NCBI RefSeq assembly: GCF_052064335.1 | Contig: NZ_JBQHVU010000006.1 | Location: 65,586-129,585, forward strand | DNA length: 64,000 bases | Reading direction: 5' to 3' | Origin: Weimeria sp002480925 | GTDB lineage: Bacteria; Bacillota; Clostridia; Lachnospirales; Lachnospiraceae | Shown: piece by piece, positions 44,638 to 53,140 of the stretch | Position numbering within the stretch: position 1 is the first letter of the stretch | Layout of the letters: every line of letters starts with the position of its first letter | Made by a program: the position numbers and the translations under genes | Notes under the pieces: generated by a model | Databases searched by the model: none | What the model was told of the DNA's origin: nothing | Seen by the model: only the letters and a program-made list of their open reading frames with translations

Positions 44638-44819
44638 TTGTCAGGCTCTGTGCTTATGACATCGCTTCCTCTTTCGTTGATCTTGTTCAGCGCATTGCTG
44701 ACCACTTCCTTGATCTTGTTTCGAAACATTACCACCAGAACTACTATTATGACAAGAAGCAGCACTACCTCTACCGTGCCTATGCCGTCCTCCTCCTCTA
44801 TAAAGCTCTTAAATCCCAT
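44634..44819 (-). CDS. flp: Flp-type major pilin
   Basis: The 61-residue protein has the Flp1-like layout: short acidic leader (FIEEEDGIG), then TVEVVLLLVIIVVLVVMFRN. Cleavage after Gly would leave the Glu at position 5 used for assembly. It lies between tadC and the DUF5702 gene and is the likely pilus subunit. Confidence 0.85.
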   Translation of the reverse strand: MGFKSFIEEEDGIGTVEVVLLLVIIVVLVVMFRNKIKEVVSNALNKINERGSDVISTEPDK

Positions 44820-44843
44820 AACATCCTCCTTTTCTGCGCCGAT

Positions 44844-46106
44844 CTATTGCATCTGCATAAAGGCAGGTATCATCAGCGCTATAAATATGACTCCGAGCAG
44901 CCCTATCATAGGCAAAAGAAGCTTTACGGACGCCTCCTCCCCTGCGATCCGGGCGTCCATCCTCCTCTTCTCCATGGCTTCTCTCTCCTCCTGCTCCATC
45001 TGATCCCTGAGCTCTCCATTCCCCTTTCTCCTGCACTGGGCAAGCATCATGGACAGCTTGCGGAATCCCTTGTTTCTAAGCGAATCTCCAAACGCGTTTA
45101 TTGCATTTTCCTCATCCTCTCCGTCCCTTATACTCCTGTTCATCTGAAGAAGCGCCTCATAGGCCGGCCTCCTCGGATGTCCCCTTGCTACAGATATCTG
45201 ATAGGCCCTTCCGACCTGCTCAAAGGCCTGTCTGACCGAAAAGCCGGCTCCTATATACATTGACAGGGCTGAAACCATCTTGGGATAATCAAGCGATACT
45301 TCCTTCTGTCTGGCCTTCTCCAGATCCCTTGCCCGAAATGTGATATAGAAATAATAAAGCCCTGCCGCAAAAGCCATGAGTATAGTAAGCTTTAATCCCT
45401 CATCCTCCTGCTTCTCCGTAAAGCTTACGCTTCTGCCGTTTATAGTCTCCGGAAGCACCAGGTAGCTCCCCTCAGGATCTGCTGCATCTGCCGCATCAAG
45501 TGCCTTGCTAAGATAATAGGAAAAGCCCATATCTGCATCCGGCGGGACCGGAACTGCTTTTACTGTGAGCTCGATCAGGCTGCTCCTATCCTGACATGAC
45601 AGAAGCCCCCTTAGTCTTACCTCGGTCGGTGATTCCACCGCACTGTTGTATATCTTCCCTTCGCTGTCAAATATACCCTGAGGACTTATCTCCCATTCGG
45701 CGCTGACCGATCCCTGATATCTGGAACCAAGCAAGAGGTCCCTGTATACAGTCTTACTGCTTTCATTTTCTCCCAGATAGGTTTCCTTTATCTCTCTTTC
45801 CGCCTGCTTTAGCTTCCTTTCCGACTCCTTATCAGACAGCCTTCTGGCCGATATGCTTATATCGACCTCCTCCTCTTTTTCTCCACTTCTTGCCTTTATA
45901 TCCCTGTGAGCTGTCGCCCCGGCAGCCTCCGGCCGCCTGAGCTTTTTTACTACCGCATTTCCTGAGCCGCTTGTAAGGCTTATCAGCGACCCCACTATCT
46001 CAAGGCCTATGATACAGGCCAGAAGCTTTCCCGGTATCTTCTTCCCTCTTTTCCCGATGAAGAAGACTGCGACGGCAGTAAAGATCGTTATGAATATAGC
46101 TATCAT
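44844..46106 (-). CDS. tadC: TadC-like pilus assembly membrane protein
   Basis: The 420-residue protein ends in a T2SSF domain (about 240-420): ARQKEVSLDYPKMVSALSMY, IGAGFSVRQAFEQVG and a final pair of helices LLPMIGLLGVIFIALMIPAF. The first half has two N-terminal helices and an extracytoplasmic part, longer than classical TadC. It forms the inner-membrane platform with TadB. Confidence 0.85.
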   Translation of the reverse strand: MIAIFITIFTAVAVFFIGKRGKKIPGKLLACIIGLEIVGSLISLTSGSGNAVVKKLRRPEAAGATAHRDIKARSGEKEEEVDISISARRLSDKESERKLKQAEREIKETYLGENESSKTVYRDLLLGSRYQGSVSAEWEISPQGIFDSEGKIYNSAVESPTEVRLRGLLSCQDRSSLIELTVKAVPVPPDADMGFSYYLSKALDAADAADPEGSYLVLPETINGRSVSFTEKQEDEGLKLTILMAFAAGLYYFYITFRARDLEKARQKEVSLDYPKMVSALSMYIGAGFSVRQAFEQVGRAYQISVARGHPRRPAYEALLQMNRSIRDGEDEENAINAFGDSLRNKGFRKLSMMLAQCRRKGNGELRDQMEQEEREAMEKRRMDARIAGEEASVKLLLPMIGLLGVIFIALMIPAFMQMQ

Positions 46107-46119
46107 TCCATTCCCCCTG

Positions 46120-46890
46120 TCATACCCTTATCCTTGTTATCCTTTTGCCAAAGTATAGGCATACCGCATAGAGAATCAGACACCCTGTCATAGTCCCTAT
46201 TCCCAGGACATTGCCGTAGGCCGCCCCTATGAACTCAGGCGCCGAAAGCTTCATATATCCAAGAATACCTAGCGGCATGACTGCCATGACCTTAAGCTCC
46301 ATCTGCTGCTGGGCTATTGCGGTTCTTATCTCCTGCTTTACCTCGACCCTCTTTGATATCCTCTCGGTGGATTTCCTGATATTGCTGACATACTCTCCGC
46401 CCAGCCTCTTACCGAAGCTGAATATCATGGCAAAATCATTTAAGTCCTCGTTATCGAACTTCTCTGACAGCTCTGTAAATGCCTTCTCGACCGGCGTCCT
46501 GAGCCTGACCTTGCTGCACAGCTCCACTATATGGTCTCTTAATATGCTTTTCTCTCCGTAGAGCATCCTAAGGCTCTCACCCGCCTCCGCAAATGCATGC
46601 TCTATCGAATACCCTGTCTGCAGGGCACCTGTTATCGAGGTAAACATCTCCCTGTATTCCAGCTCGAGCTGCTTTTCGAACTCTTCCCCGGCCTCGTTTT
46701 TCATTCTTTTCGAATTCAGGAAAAGGATGGCCGGAAATATGATAAGCCCTATTATACTATCATAAAATATCCAGGCCAGAAGAACGGTCACTCCTATGCT
46801 TTCCGCGACCAGAATAAGCCTTTTCCTTCCTGATAAAGTCCTGCCATCGATAATTTCTGTGTGTGGCGCAGACTTCCGGTCTTCTCCCAT
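46120..46890 (-). CDS. tadB: TadB-like pilus assembly membrane protein
   Basis: The 256-residue protein has two N-terminal helices (VAESIGVTVLLAWIFYDSII), the T2SSF core (EYREMFTSITGALQTGYSIE, FAMIFSFGKRLGGEYVSNIR) and two C-terminal helices. It pairs with TadC and is driven by the CpaF/TadA ATPase. Its start overlaps the cpaF end by 97 bp; no closer in-frame start is convincing. Confidence 0.85.
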   Translation of the reverse strand: MGEDRKSAPHTEIIDGRTLSGRKRLILVAESIGVTVLLAWIFYDSIIGLIIFPAILFLNSKRMKNEAGEEFEKQLELEYREMFTSITGALQTGYSIEHAFAEAGESLRMLYGEKSILRDHIVELCSKVRLRTPVEKAFTELSEKFDNEDLNDFAMIFSFGKRLGGEYVSNIRKSTERISKRVEVKQEIRTAIAQQQMELKVMAVMPLGILGYMKLSAPEFIGAAYGNVLGIGTMTGCLILYAVCLYFGKRITRIRV

Positions 46891-47176
46891 CCTCCCTTTT
46901 CTCCTCCTCTGTACTTATATATAGTCTCTGTGACTATCTCCCCATTCTCCATACCTATTATCTCTGACACCTCAAGAAGCTTCCTGCTCCTGTCTGCAAG
47001 CCTTCCCAGATGCACCAGCACATCTATCCCCGATGCTATCTGTGACCTTATGGCTGTGACCGGAAGCTCCACCGATCCCATCAGCACCATTACCTCAAGC
47101 CTTGAGAGCATATCCCTGGCCGAATTGGCGTGCCCTGTAGACATGGAGCCGTCATGTCCTGTATTCGCATCTTGAC
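46794..47176 (-). pseudogene. cpaF/tadA secretion ATPase, 3' end only
   Basis: The surviving part reads NTGHDGSMSTGHANSARDML, then ELPVTAIRSQIASGIDVLVHL and KLLEVSEIIGMENGEI, the C-terminal third of CpaF/TadA. Walker A and the N-terminal domain are absent. Upstream of about 47176 the frame turns into unrelated residues (MRSERPWNNCCQD), so this is the insertion point of the element. Unless the missing 5' part is beyond the element and can be rejoined by excision, the pilus has no motor. Confidence 0.88.
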
Positions 47177-47258
47177 AACAATTATTCCAAGGTCTTTCTG
47201 ACCTCATTCACCTACCAAAAATCCATACATTCACGGAGAAATCCCAACCAAACAGTCA

Positions 47259-47273
47259 AGGTGACAGTCACCT
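47259..47273. promoter_or_regulatory. 15-bp perfect palindrome before polB
   Basis: AGGTGACAGTCACCT is a perfect 7-1-7 inverted repeat 31 bp upstream of the polB start. It may be an operator or part of a replication or recombination site. Confidence 0.5.
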
Positions 47274-47304
47274 GTTACCTCCGGGCTGAACAGGAGGGAT
47301 GGAT

Positions 47305-50300
47305 ATGATAGATGGAAATTTGGCATTACAACCTAAGATTTTTCCCACAGTAGTTAACTATCCTGCGGTAGATCCGCTCGAAGCCAAAGGCTGGTTCAAG
47401 GACAGCATTGGGCAGTTTCGTTCCAATGGTCAGATTAAGGATAAAGAAGGCTTCGATTTATACATCCGCAGACGCAATCTGAACAGTTTCATTGACGACT
47501 ATTCCAAAAAGTCGTCATCGGACGGTTGCACGAAGCCCCGTAAAAACTGGGCTTCTGATACGGGGTCAAGTTTGCCTATGGGCAACCCAGAGCCGAAGTT
47601 GACCCCATCAGCTTGCGATGGGGGAAACTGTCTCGGCTCGTCTGCTGAAGGCAGTAAAGCCCTTCCTGCACTTTCATCCTTTTCGGAGTATCCGTCTCTG
47701 ATGGCTGCAAGAAAAGATATGCCCTGTCTGCTCATAGGATATGACTCTGAATGGGAAAACCTCGAATCTGGTAGAGATATGCTTTCTTGGCAATACGCTC
47801 TCGTTGATGGTGAGGATCTTGTTGAGTTCGTCTTCCTTAAAGATGGTGAGGATGATCTTTCATTGATGGACGCTCTCGGATGTATCCTGGATCACCTTGG
47901 TAAATATGAAGCCGTAGATATCCGCACTATTCGCAGATACAAATACTGCACTGAATGGAAGAATAACAAGCCCGTTGAAGTCATTACCGATGACGTTCAG
48001 GAAGCCCGTAAGAACTGCAAATATGTATTCCGCAGTGATATTGGATTTACCCACGAACTGATTCAGGAAATGCCTGATAAATGCGTAAAGCGTGGTGATC
48101 GAGACTGGGCGTGGTTCCATACCTACCTTGATTTCTCACTTGTTGAAAGCATAAAGGTCTGTATCGTTTGCCATGCCGGGAAGGTTGACCTTTCTGCCCT
48201 GTCCTATGGAAAGAAGAACCTTCTCCGTTATCTGACAGATATTCAGGGCGGTCTTGCATCTCTTCAGCCCGTAAGATATGCACCGAGAAGCCTTAAAAAC
48301 GTAAACAATACCTGCGTATATCCGGTCTCTTTATCCATAGCAGATACAATGTGCCACGCACCTGCCGGGAAAAAGAAACTGAAGGATCTCGGTGAAGTCC
48401 TCGGTGTTGAAAAAGTTGATATTGATAAGGCTCAGAAGGAACACATGAAAGGTCTTCTTGCCAAAGATCCTGCTCTTTATATGGAATACGCATCAACAGA
48501 CAGCGTTGTAACCGTTCTGTATGCGTCAGCCATGTATGGATATAACAATGCTTTACCCGTAACAGTAACCAGTGCAACAGCAGGAGTAATGAAGGAGACG
48601 ATGATGAAGTATTTGGAATGTGAGTCTACCGAAGAATTTAACCGTGTATATCGTGGACTCGAAAAAGTAAAACATGGGAATTACAAGATTCCTGACCGTC
48701 CGGGCTTCGTTGAAGCAACAAGCCTTGAACCCATATCAAATGATGCAAATACTATCCAGTATTTTGCTTCACAGGGCTATCACGGTGGTTACAACATCTG
48801 CACCGAAGTCGGATATTTCCCTTTTGAAACATTTGACTATGACTTACGAAACGCTTATCCGACAGCAATGTGTCTCGTACCAGATATCGACTGGGAAAAT
48901 CCCATCCGTAGCGAAGTGATCCGCAGAGACTTAACCCTTGCAGACTTTACCGGCATCGGTGGTATCAATCCTATCACTCCCTTTGTCGGATATGTCCGCT
49001 TTGAGTTCCCAGAAACAGTGAAGTACCCTTGCATTCCTGTAAATGTTGACGGTATTCCCCAGTATCCTCTCACATCGGAAGGTATGGATGGCGTGTATGT
49101 TGCCGGACCCTTTGTGTGGCTTGCGCTGAAGCTTGGAGCGCACGTTTATTGTGACAGAGGGTACTTCCTTAATATCCGCTATGTTAAGGACTTCTCGCAG
49201 GAATCCAGATCCCTCGCAATGGCTGTTAAGCAGCTTGTCGTTGACCGCAACCTTGCAAAACACGACAAGGGTAAAGGTTCCTTGGAAGAACTGATACTGA
49301 AGACAATGGTTAATAGCGGATATGGAAAGAACGCACAGAATGTCGTACAGAAAACAGCATGGACAGCCCTTAAAGACCTTATGGAAGATCTCGGTTGCTC
49401 TGCTATCACAAACCCTGTTTCAGCAATGATGATTACATCCATCGTACAGGTGGAACTTATTGCTGCACAGAATCAGATTCAGGCTCTTGGATATATGAGC
49501 TGTTCCGTTACCACAGACGGTTTTATCTCTAACTGTCCTGAAGATATTCTGAAAGGCCTTGACCTTTATGGTCTGAGAAAGTTTATGGAAGCATCCCGTA
49601 TATTCCTCACGGACGGTGATCCGGAACTGTGGGAAGCAAAGCATCATCAGGATGATCTCGTTAACTTTACCACAAGAGGAAACGTATCTCTCCATTGTAA
49701 AGACCGTGATGGATACGATGGAGTATGCGCTCATAACTCCACCAAATCAGGGTTTGAATCTGACTCTTATGAAGACAGACTTTGGCTTATGACTCAGGTT
49801 CTTGGTCGCACCGGTACCGTTGATTATACAGATGAAGAATGGACTTCCTTTAAGGATCTCGTTCAGGGAAAGCCCTTTGTAGTAAAACCCGAGACCCGTC
49901 ACATCCGCATGGACTTCGATATGAAGCGCAAGCCCATCCGTGGAAGCTTTACTACCGACAGAGTGATTGTTGAAGGTCAGGAATATGAAATTGCTCACTT
50001 TGATACTGAACCCTTCAGGAACATCGAAGAGTTCCGTCTCTACAGGAACAAAAAGAAGCTTACAGATGTCCTGCGTACTGAATCTGACTGGGAAATCTTT
50101 TGGTTGAAACTTGATCTTAACGCAACTGGAGCGCAGCCCCGCAATATGGAATGGGCAATACTGAACTCTTGCATCATGGGTTATCGCTCTGGCAGATGGG
50201 ATATCCCTGGGCTGAATGATAAGACTGTGGAAGAAAAATGTGAGTGGATCAATGCCCACAATACTTCCGACAGAAAATTCAAACCATCCGATTGGAAGAA

Positions 50301-50388
50301 TGCCAGAAGACCCGAAAGACAGGCTAATATGCTCCCTCGTGAAATGATTGAAAGCAAGCTTGAAGAACTCATAAACGCCGATATTTAA
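47305..50388 (+). CDS. family B DNA polymerase (pipolin / protein-primed type)
   Basis: The 1027-residue protein has exonuclease motifs Exo I GYDSEWE (about 144), an Exo II-like HAGKVDLS (about 300) and Exo III YASTD (about 394). Polymerase motif A is DYDLRNAYPT (about 510), motif B KTMVNSGYGK (about 668) and motif C VTTDGF (about 737), where the usual second Asp is Gly. These features fit element-encoded PolB such as those of pipolins or protein-primed replicons; it lacks the layout of cellular or T4-type enzymes. ATG 47305 is preferred over 47299 because AGGAGGG is directly upstream. A low-complexity segment with inverted repeats lies at residues about 72-135. No terminal-protein gene is seen. 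Confidence 0.85.
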   Translation: MIDGNLALQPKIFPTVVNYPAVDPLEAKGWFKDSIGQFRSNGQIKDKEGFDLYIRRRNLNSFIDDYSKKSSSDGCTKPRKNWASDTGSSLPMGNPEPKLTPSACDGGNCLGSSAEGSKALPALSSFSEYPSLMAARKDMPCLLIGYDSEWENLESGRDMLSWQYALVDGEDLVEFVFLKDGEDDLSLMDALGCILDHLGKYEAVDIRTIRRYKYCTEWKNNKPVEVITDDVQEARKNCKYVFRSDIGFTHELIQEMPDKCVKRGDRDWAWFHTYLDFSLVESIKVCIVCHAGKVDLSALSYGKKNLLRYLTDIQGGLASLQPVRYAPRSLKNVNNTCVYPVSLSIADTMCHAPAGKKKLKDLGEVLGVEKVDIDKAQKEHMKGLLAKDPALYMEYASTDSVVTVLYASAMYGYNNALPVTVTSATAGVMKETMMKYLECESTEEFNRVYRGLEKVKHGNYKIPDRPGFVEATSLEPISNDANTIQYFASQGYHGGYNICTEVGYFPFETFDYDLRNAYPTAMCLVPDIDWENPIRSEVIRRDLTLADFTGIGGINPITPFVGYVRFEFPETVKYPCIPVNVDGIPQYPLTSEGMDGVYVAGPFVWLALKLGAHVYCDRGYFLNIRYVKDFSQESRSLAMAVKQLVVDRNLAKHDKGKGSLEELILKTMVNSGYGKNAQNVVQKTAWTALKDLMEDLGCSAITNPVSAMMITSIVQVELIAAQNQIQALGYMSCSVTTDGFISNCPEDILKGLDLYGLRKFMEASRIFLTDGDPELWEAKHHQDDLVNFTTRGNVSLHCKDRDGYDGVCAHNSTKSGFESDSYEDRLWLMTQVLGRTGTVDYTDEEWTSFKDLVQGKPFVVKPETRHIRMDFDMKRKPIRGSFTTDRVIVEGQEYEIAHFDTEPFRNIEEFRLYRNKKKLTDVLRTESDWEIFWLKLDLNATGAQPRNMEWAILNSCIMGYRSGRWDIPGLNDKTVEEKCEWINAHNTSDRKFKPSDWKNARRPERQANMLPREMIESKLEELINADI

Positions 50389-50445
50389 GGCATTTGCACA
50401 GTATGACACATTAACTGCGTCACACCATGATAAGGAGGTTTCTCT

Positions 50446-50904
50446 ATGGATGCACAGAACATGAACATTACAACAACAGAGGGTGTAAATACCCTCTCCA
50501 CTCCCAAGATGACAAAGGAAGAAGCACAACAGAAATCCGATGCTGAACTGCTTCAGATAATCCAGCAAGCTCAGGGACATACAGGAAAAGATTTCTCCGA
50601 TTATATGAACTGTGACTTCTCCTACACCTATCTCACCGGACTGATCCGTGACAGAGGATACGAAAACGGATGGCACAAAACATCGGAAGGAGCTTCCCCT
50701 GTTGTTAAGCCGACCGTCATCCGTATGAAAAAGTCCGATGAAGGTACCACCCGCAAATCTTTCAGCATCGATGAAGATGTTGCAGCGGAATGGAAAGAGT
50801 TTAACAAGAATGTACCTTTCCCTTCCGTCACCCTCGGATGTGCTTTACGCAGATTTATGGATGATTACAAATCTGGCTTGATTAAATTTGAGCTTGAAAT
50901 CTAA
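50446..50904 (+). CDS. hypothetical protein with ribbon-helix-helix-like C-terminus
   Basis: The 152-residue product starts at an ATG with AAGGAGG 7 nt upstream. The C-terminus RKSFSIDEDVAAEWKEFNKN and GCALRRFMDDYKSG looks like a ribbon-helix-helix or similar DNA-binding fold; the N-terminal part is helical and polar. It follows polB by 57 bp and may regulate the element or assist replication or partition. Family not recognised. Confidence 0.65.
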   Translation: MDAQNMNITTTEGVNTLSTPKMTKEEAQQKSDAELLQIIQQAQGHTGKDFSDYMNCDFSYTYLTGLIRDRGYENGWHKTSEGASPVVKPTVIRMKKSDEGTTRKSFSIDEDVAAEWKEFNKNVPFPSVTLGCALRRFMDDYKSGLIKFELEI

Positions 50905-51051
50905 CATCCATCCTCGGGTATTGGTTCTCAGTCAGAGTACTGCATTACAAGAAAACGAAAGGTCACAAAGCGACCTTCCATTTCCTTTCCATATCCGTAC
51001 CCTTCCTTTGAACCAGCTTTTGTCAGTCAATTCACTACATCATTTAATGCC

Positions 51052-51412
51052 TTCTCCACAAGGGAGAACCCATTAAATAATTTCGTTACTTTCCTGGCAA
51101 AAGCAAAAACCACAAACTACTCCACCCCCGACCGCCTAAGCTTCTAAATCGTGGTGAAGTAGTTAGGCAAGTTTCGCATTGTGGCAAGCCACAACGCACC
51201 GGAAGCCAGCCTTTGGGCTGTTTCCTAAACTTGCCAGAGGGGCTTTGCCCCCTTGGATCCCCCAGCAAGGTTTATTCAACCTCTGCACACCGAAGCCCGA
51301 CTGCCTGACTTCAGACATCGAAAATCATCCACCGGATAATTTTCTTATGTCTCCGTCAGTCCGTCTAAGGGTTCTACCCTTGCATCCCGCCAAAGGGATT
51401 GCATCCCCTTGG
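51052..51412. other. candidate origin of transfer (oriT) with clustered stem-loops
   Basis: The 610-bp gap between the RHH-like gene and mobC holds at least six inverted repeats: TTCTCC/GGAGAA (51052-51068); an outer 9-bp pair GGCAAGTTT/AAACTTGCC (51166-51174, 51227-51235) enclosing GCATTGTGGC/GCCACAACGC and CAGCC/GGCTG hairpins; GGGGC/GCCCC (51239-51251); AAGGGT/ACCCTT (51367-51381); and CCAAAGGGAT/ATCCCCTTGG (51390-51412). The word CCTTGGATCC occurs twice. Location just before mobC-mobA is where an oriT is expected. Confidence 0.5.
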
Positions 51413-51515
51413 ATCCCTGCTCTGCATAACATACTGTGCATCAGATGTTACGCAGATAAATTCACATAGAATGTTGCACTCTATGTTCACAAATACAGAA
51501 AGGAGCGTGTACATC

Positions 51516-51908
51516 ATGAAGAAAGTTAAGCGCAGAAGAAATAAGGCAGTCACCGTACGAATGAGTGAAGCAGAGTACGCTGACTTCCAAAACAGAGTTA
51601 AAGAGTCCGGTCTATCACAGCAGGCATTTATCATCAGCGCAGTCCGTGGAGCAACCATAACCCCGTCCGATGAAATTGCCGTGCTGAAAGAAATCAGTAA
51701 GACCTTCGCCGAGTTCGTTAAACAGATCCGAGGCATGGGAACAAATCTGAATCAGATGGCTCATGTCGCAAACGGTCAGGGTTATCTTCCCGGTGAAGAA
51801 TCATTACTGAGGTTATATGATCAGGTCGGAAATATGAGAAAGGAGAGTGAAGAGATATGGCAATCAATAAGGTCGTCAATAAATCAACAAAAAGCCACGG
51901 AGCAATGA
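51516..51908 (+). CDS. mobC: MobC-like mobilization protein
   Basis: The 130-residue protein has an N-terminal ribbon-helix-helix (KAVTVRMSEAEYADFQNRVK) and the MobC core FVKQIRGMGTNLNQMAHVAN. MobC proteins bind near oriT and help the relaxase open DNA. ATG 51516 has AAAGGAGCG upstream. It overlaps mobA by 52 bp, which suggests translational coupling. Confidence 0.9.
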   Translation: MKKVKRRRNKAVTVRMSEAEYADFQNRVKESGLSQQAFIISAVRGATITPSDEIAVLKEISKTFAEFVKQIRGMGTNLNQMAHVANGQGYLPGEESLLRLYDQVGNMRKESEEIWQSIRSSINQQKATEQ

Positions 51909-53140
51909 GGAACGTTCTTGAATATGTCCTCCGTGATGAAAAAGTAAAACAAGGATATGTCGAGATTGCCGGTCCGTATTCAGGGGAGACCATCAACTAT
52001 GATGAAGTCTATCAGTCTTGGCTTGCTGAAAAGAGACTCTGGGATAAAGACTCCGGAAGAATGTATACCCACAACATCATCAGCTTCCATAAAGATGAAC
52101 AGGTCACACCAGAGCAGGTGCTTGAAATCGGAAAAGAATTTGCTGAAAAGTTTTTCCCCGGTCATCAATATCTGATTGGTGTGCATCAGGATAAAGATCA
52201 CCTGCACTGCCATATCGTCACCAACAGTGTTTCTTACATTGACGGTATGAAGCTGCATCAGACCAAAAGGGATCTTGAACATCAGAAGGAGTTTACCAAC
52301 AAACTCTGCCTTGAAAGGGGACTGACCATAGCGGAGAAAGGTCATCACTTTGACGGTTCCGTTATCGAACAGGGTGAGATCACTGCATGGAGTAAAGACA
52401 AGTACAACCTTCTTATCAATGACGCCAAGAAGAGTTTTGTCGCTGAATGTGCTATCGCCATCATGGAAGTGGCTCCTCAGTCCACCAGCCGTGAAGAATT
52501 TATCTCCGGTATGGAAGAAAGAGGATGGTCAGTACAGTGGGAAGATTCCCGGAAGCATATTGTTTTCCAAAATGAGGACGGAAAAAAAGTCCGTGATACC
52601 AATATTGAAAAGACCTTTGCAGGTATGGAAGTGAACAAGGAGGCACTATTAAATGAATTTACGAGACAGAATGAACTCAGGCTCGCAAAACTCAAAGCCG
52701 ACAGAAAAAAAGAGCTTGCCGATGCCGAACTCAAACGATACTATGCAGAACTCGAATCCGCTACTGCGGGACTCGATACTGCAAAAGCAGTCCGAGACGA
52801 TTCAGAAGCAATCACAAGAGATACACGAGCTTACCAGCACAATACAGGATATGCAGTCTCAGATGGATCAGATCATCCCGGAATTGGAACACCTGAAGAA
52901 ACACGGGAGACCCTCGGACATAGAGAAGATACAGAATCTTTCATCCGAGAACTCGACTCTCAGGAAGAAGCTTCAGGAGAAAAGCGAGACTATCGTATCG
53001 CTGAACGACAGGATAGGGATGCTGAGCAGCGCAGACTTAGTCTTGAAAGAGAACGAGCGCTTAGAGCAGAGCAACAGCGAATTGCGGAAGAAAGAGCAGA
53101 ACGCCAGAAACGAAGCATCAGCCACGGTTTCAGCCGTTAA
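51857..53140 (+). CDS. mobA: MobA/MobL-type relaxase
   Basis: The 427-residue protein has a relaxase domain in the first 200 residues: MYTHNIISFHKDEQVTPEQV, the metal-binding His cluster GVHQDKDHLHCHIVTNSV and a candidate catalytic Tyr near the N-terminus (VLEYVLRDEK). Residues about 265-427 are charged helix. It would nick one strand at oriT for mobilization. The last 488 bp also encode the start of another protein in a different frame. Confidence 0.92.
   Translation: MAINKVVNKSTKSHGAMRNVLEYVLRDEKVKQGYVEIAGPYSGETINYDEVYQSWLAEKRLWDKDSGRMYTHNIISFHKDEQVTPEQVLEIGKEFAEKFFPGHQYLIGVHQDKDHLHCHIVTNSVSYIDGMKLHQTKRDLEHQKEFTNKLCLERGLTIAEKGHHFDGSVIEQGEITAWSKDKYNLLINDAKKSFVAECAIAIMEVAPQSTSREEFISGMEERGWSVQWEDSRKHIVFQNEDGKKVRDTNIEKTFAGMEVNKEALLNEFTRQNELRLAKLKADRKKELADAELKRYYAELESATAGLDTAKAVRDDSEAITRDTRAYQHNTGYAVSDGSDHPGIGTPEETRETLGHREDTESFIRELDSQEEASGEKRDYRIAERQDRDAEQRRLSLERERALRAEQQRIAEERAERQKRSISHGFSR

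Noticed and set aside
47299..50388. PolB as a normal replicative phage polymerase of a prophage
   Set aside because: No capsid, portal, terminase or lysis genes are visible; the neighbours are mobilization and R-M genes.
49747..50676. Minus-strand open frame of about 309 codons opposite polB
   Set aside because: It is antisense to conserved PolB sequence, has no recognisable domain or binding site and runs against the operon.
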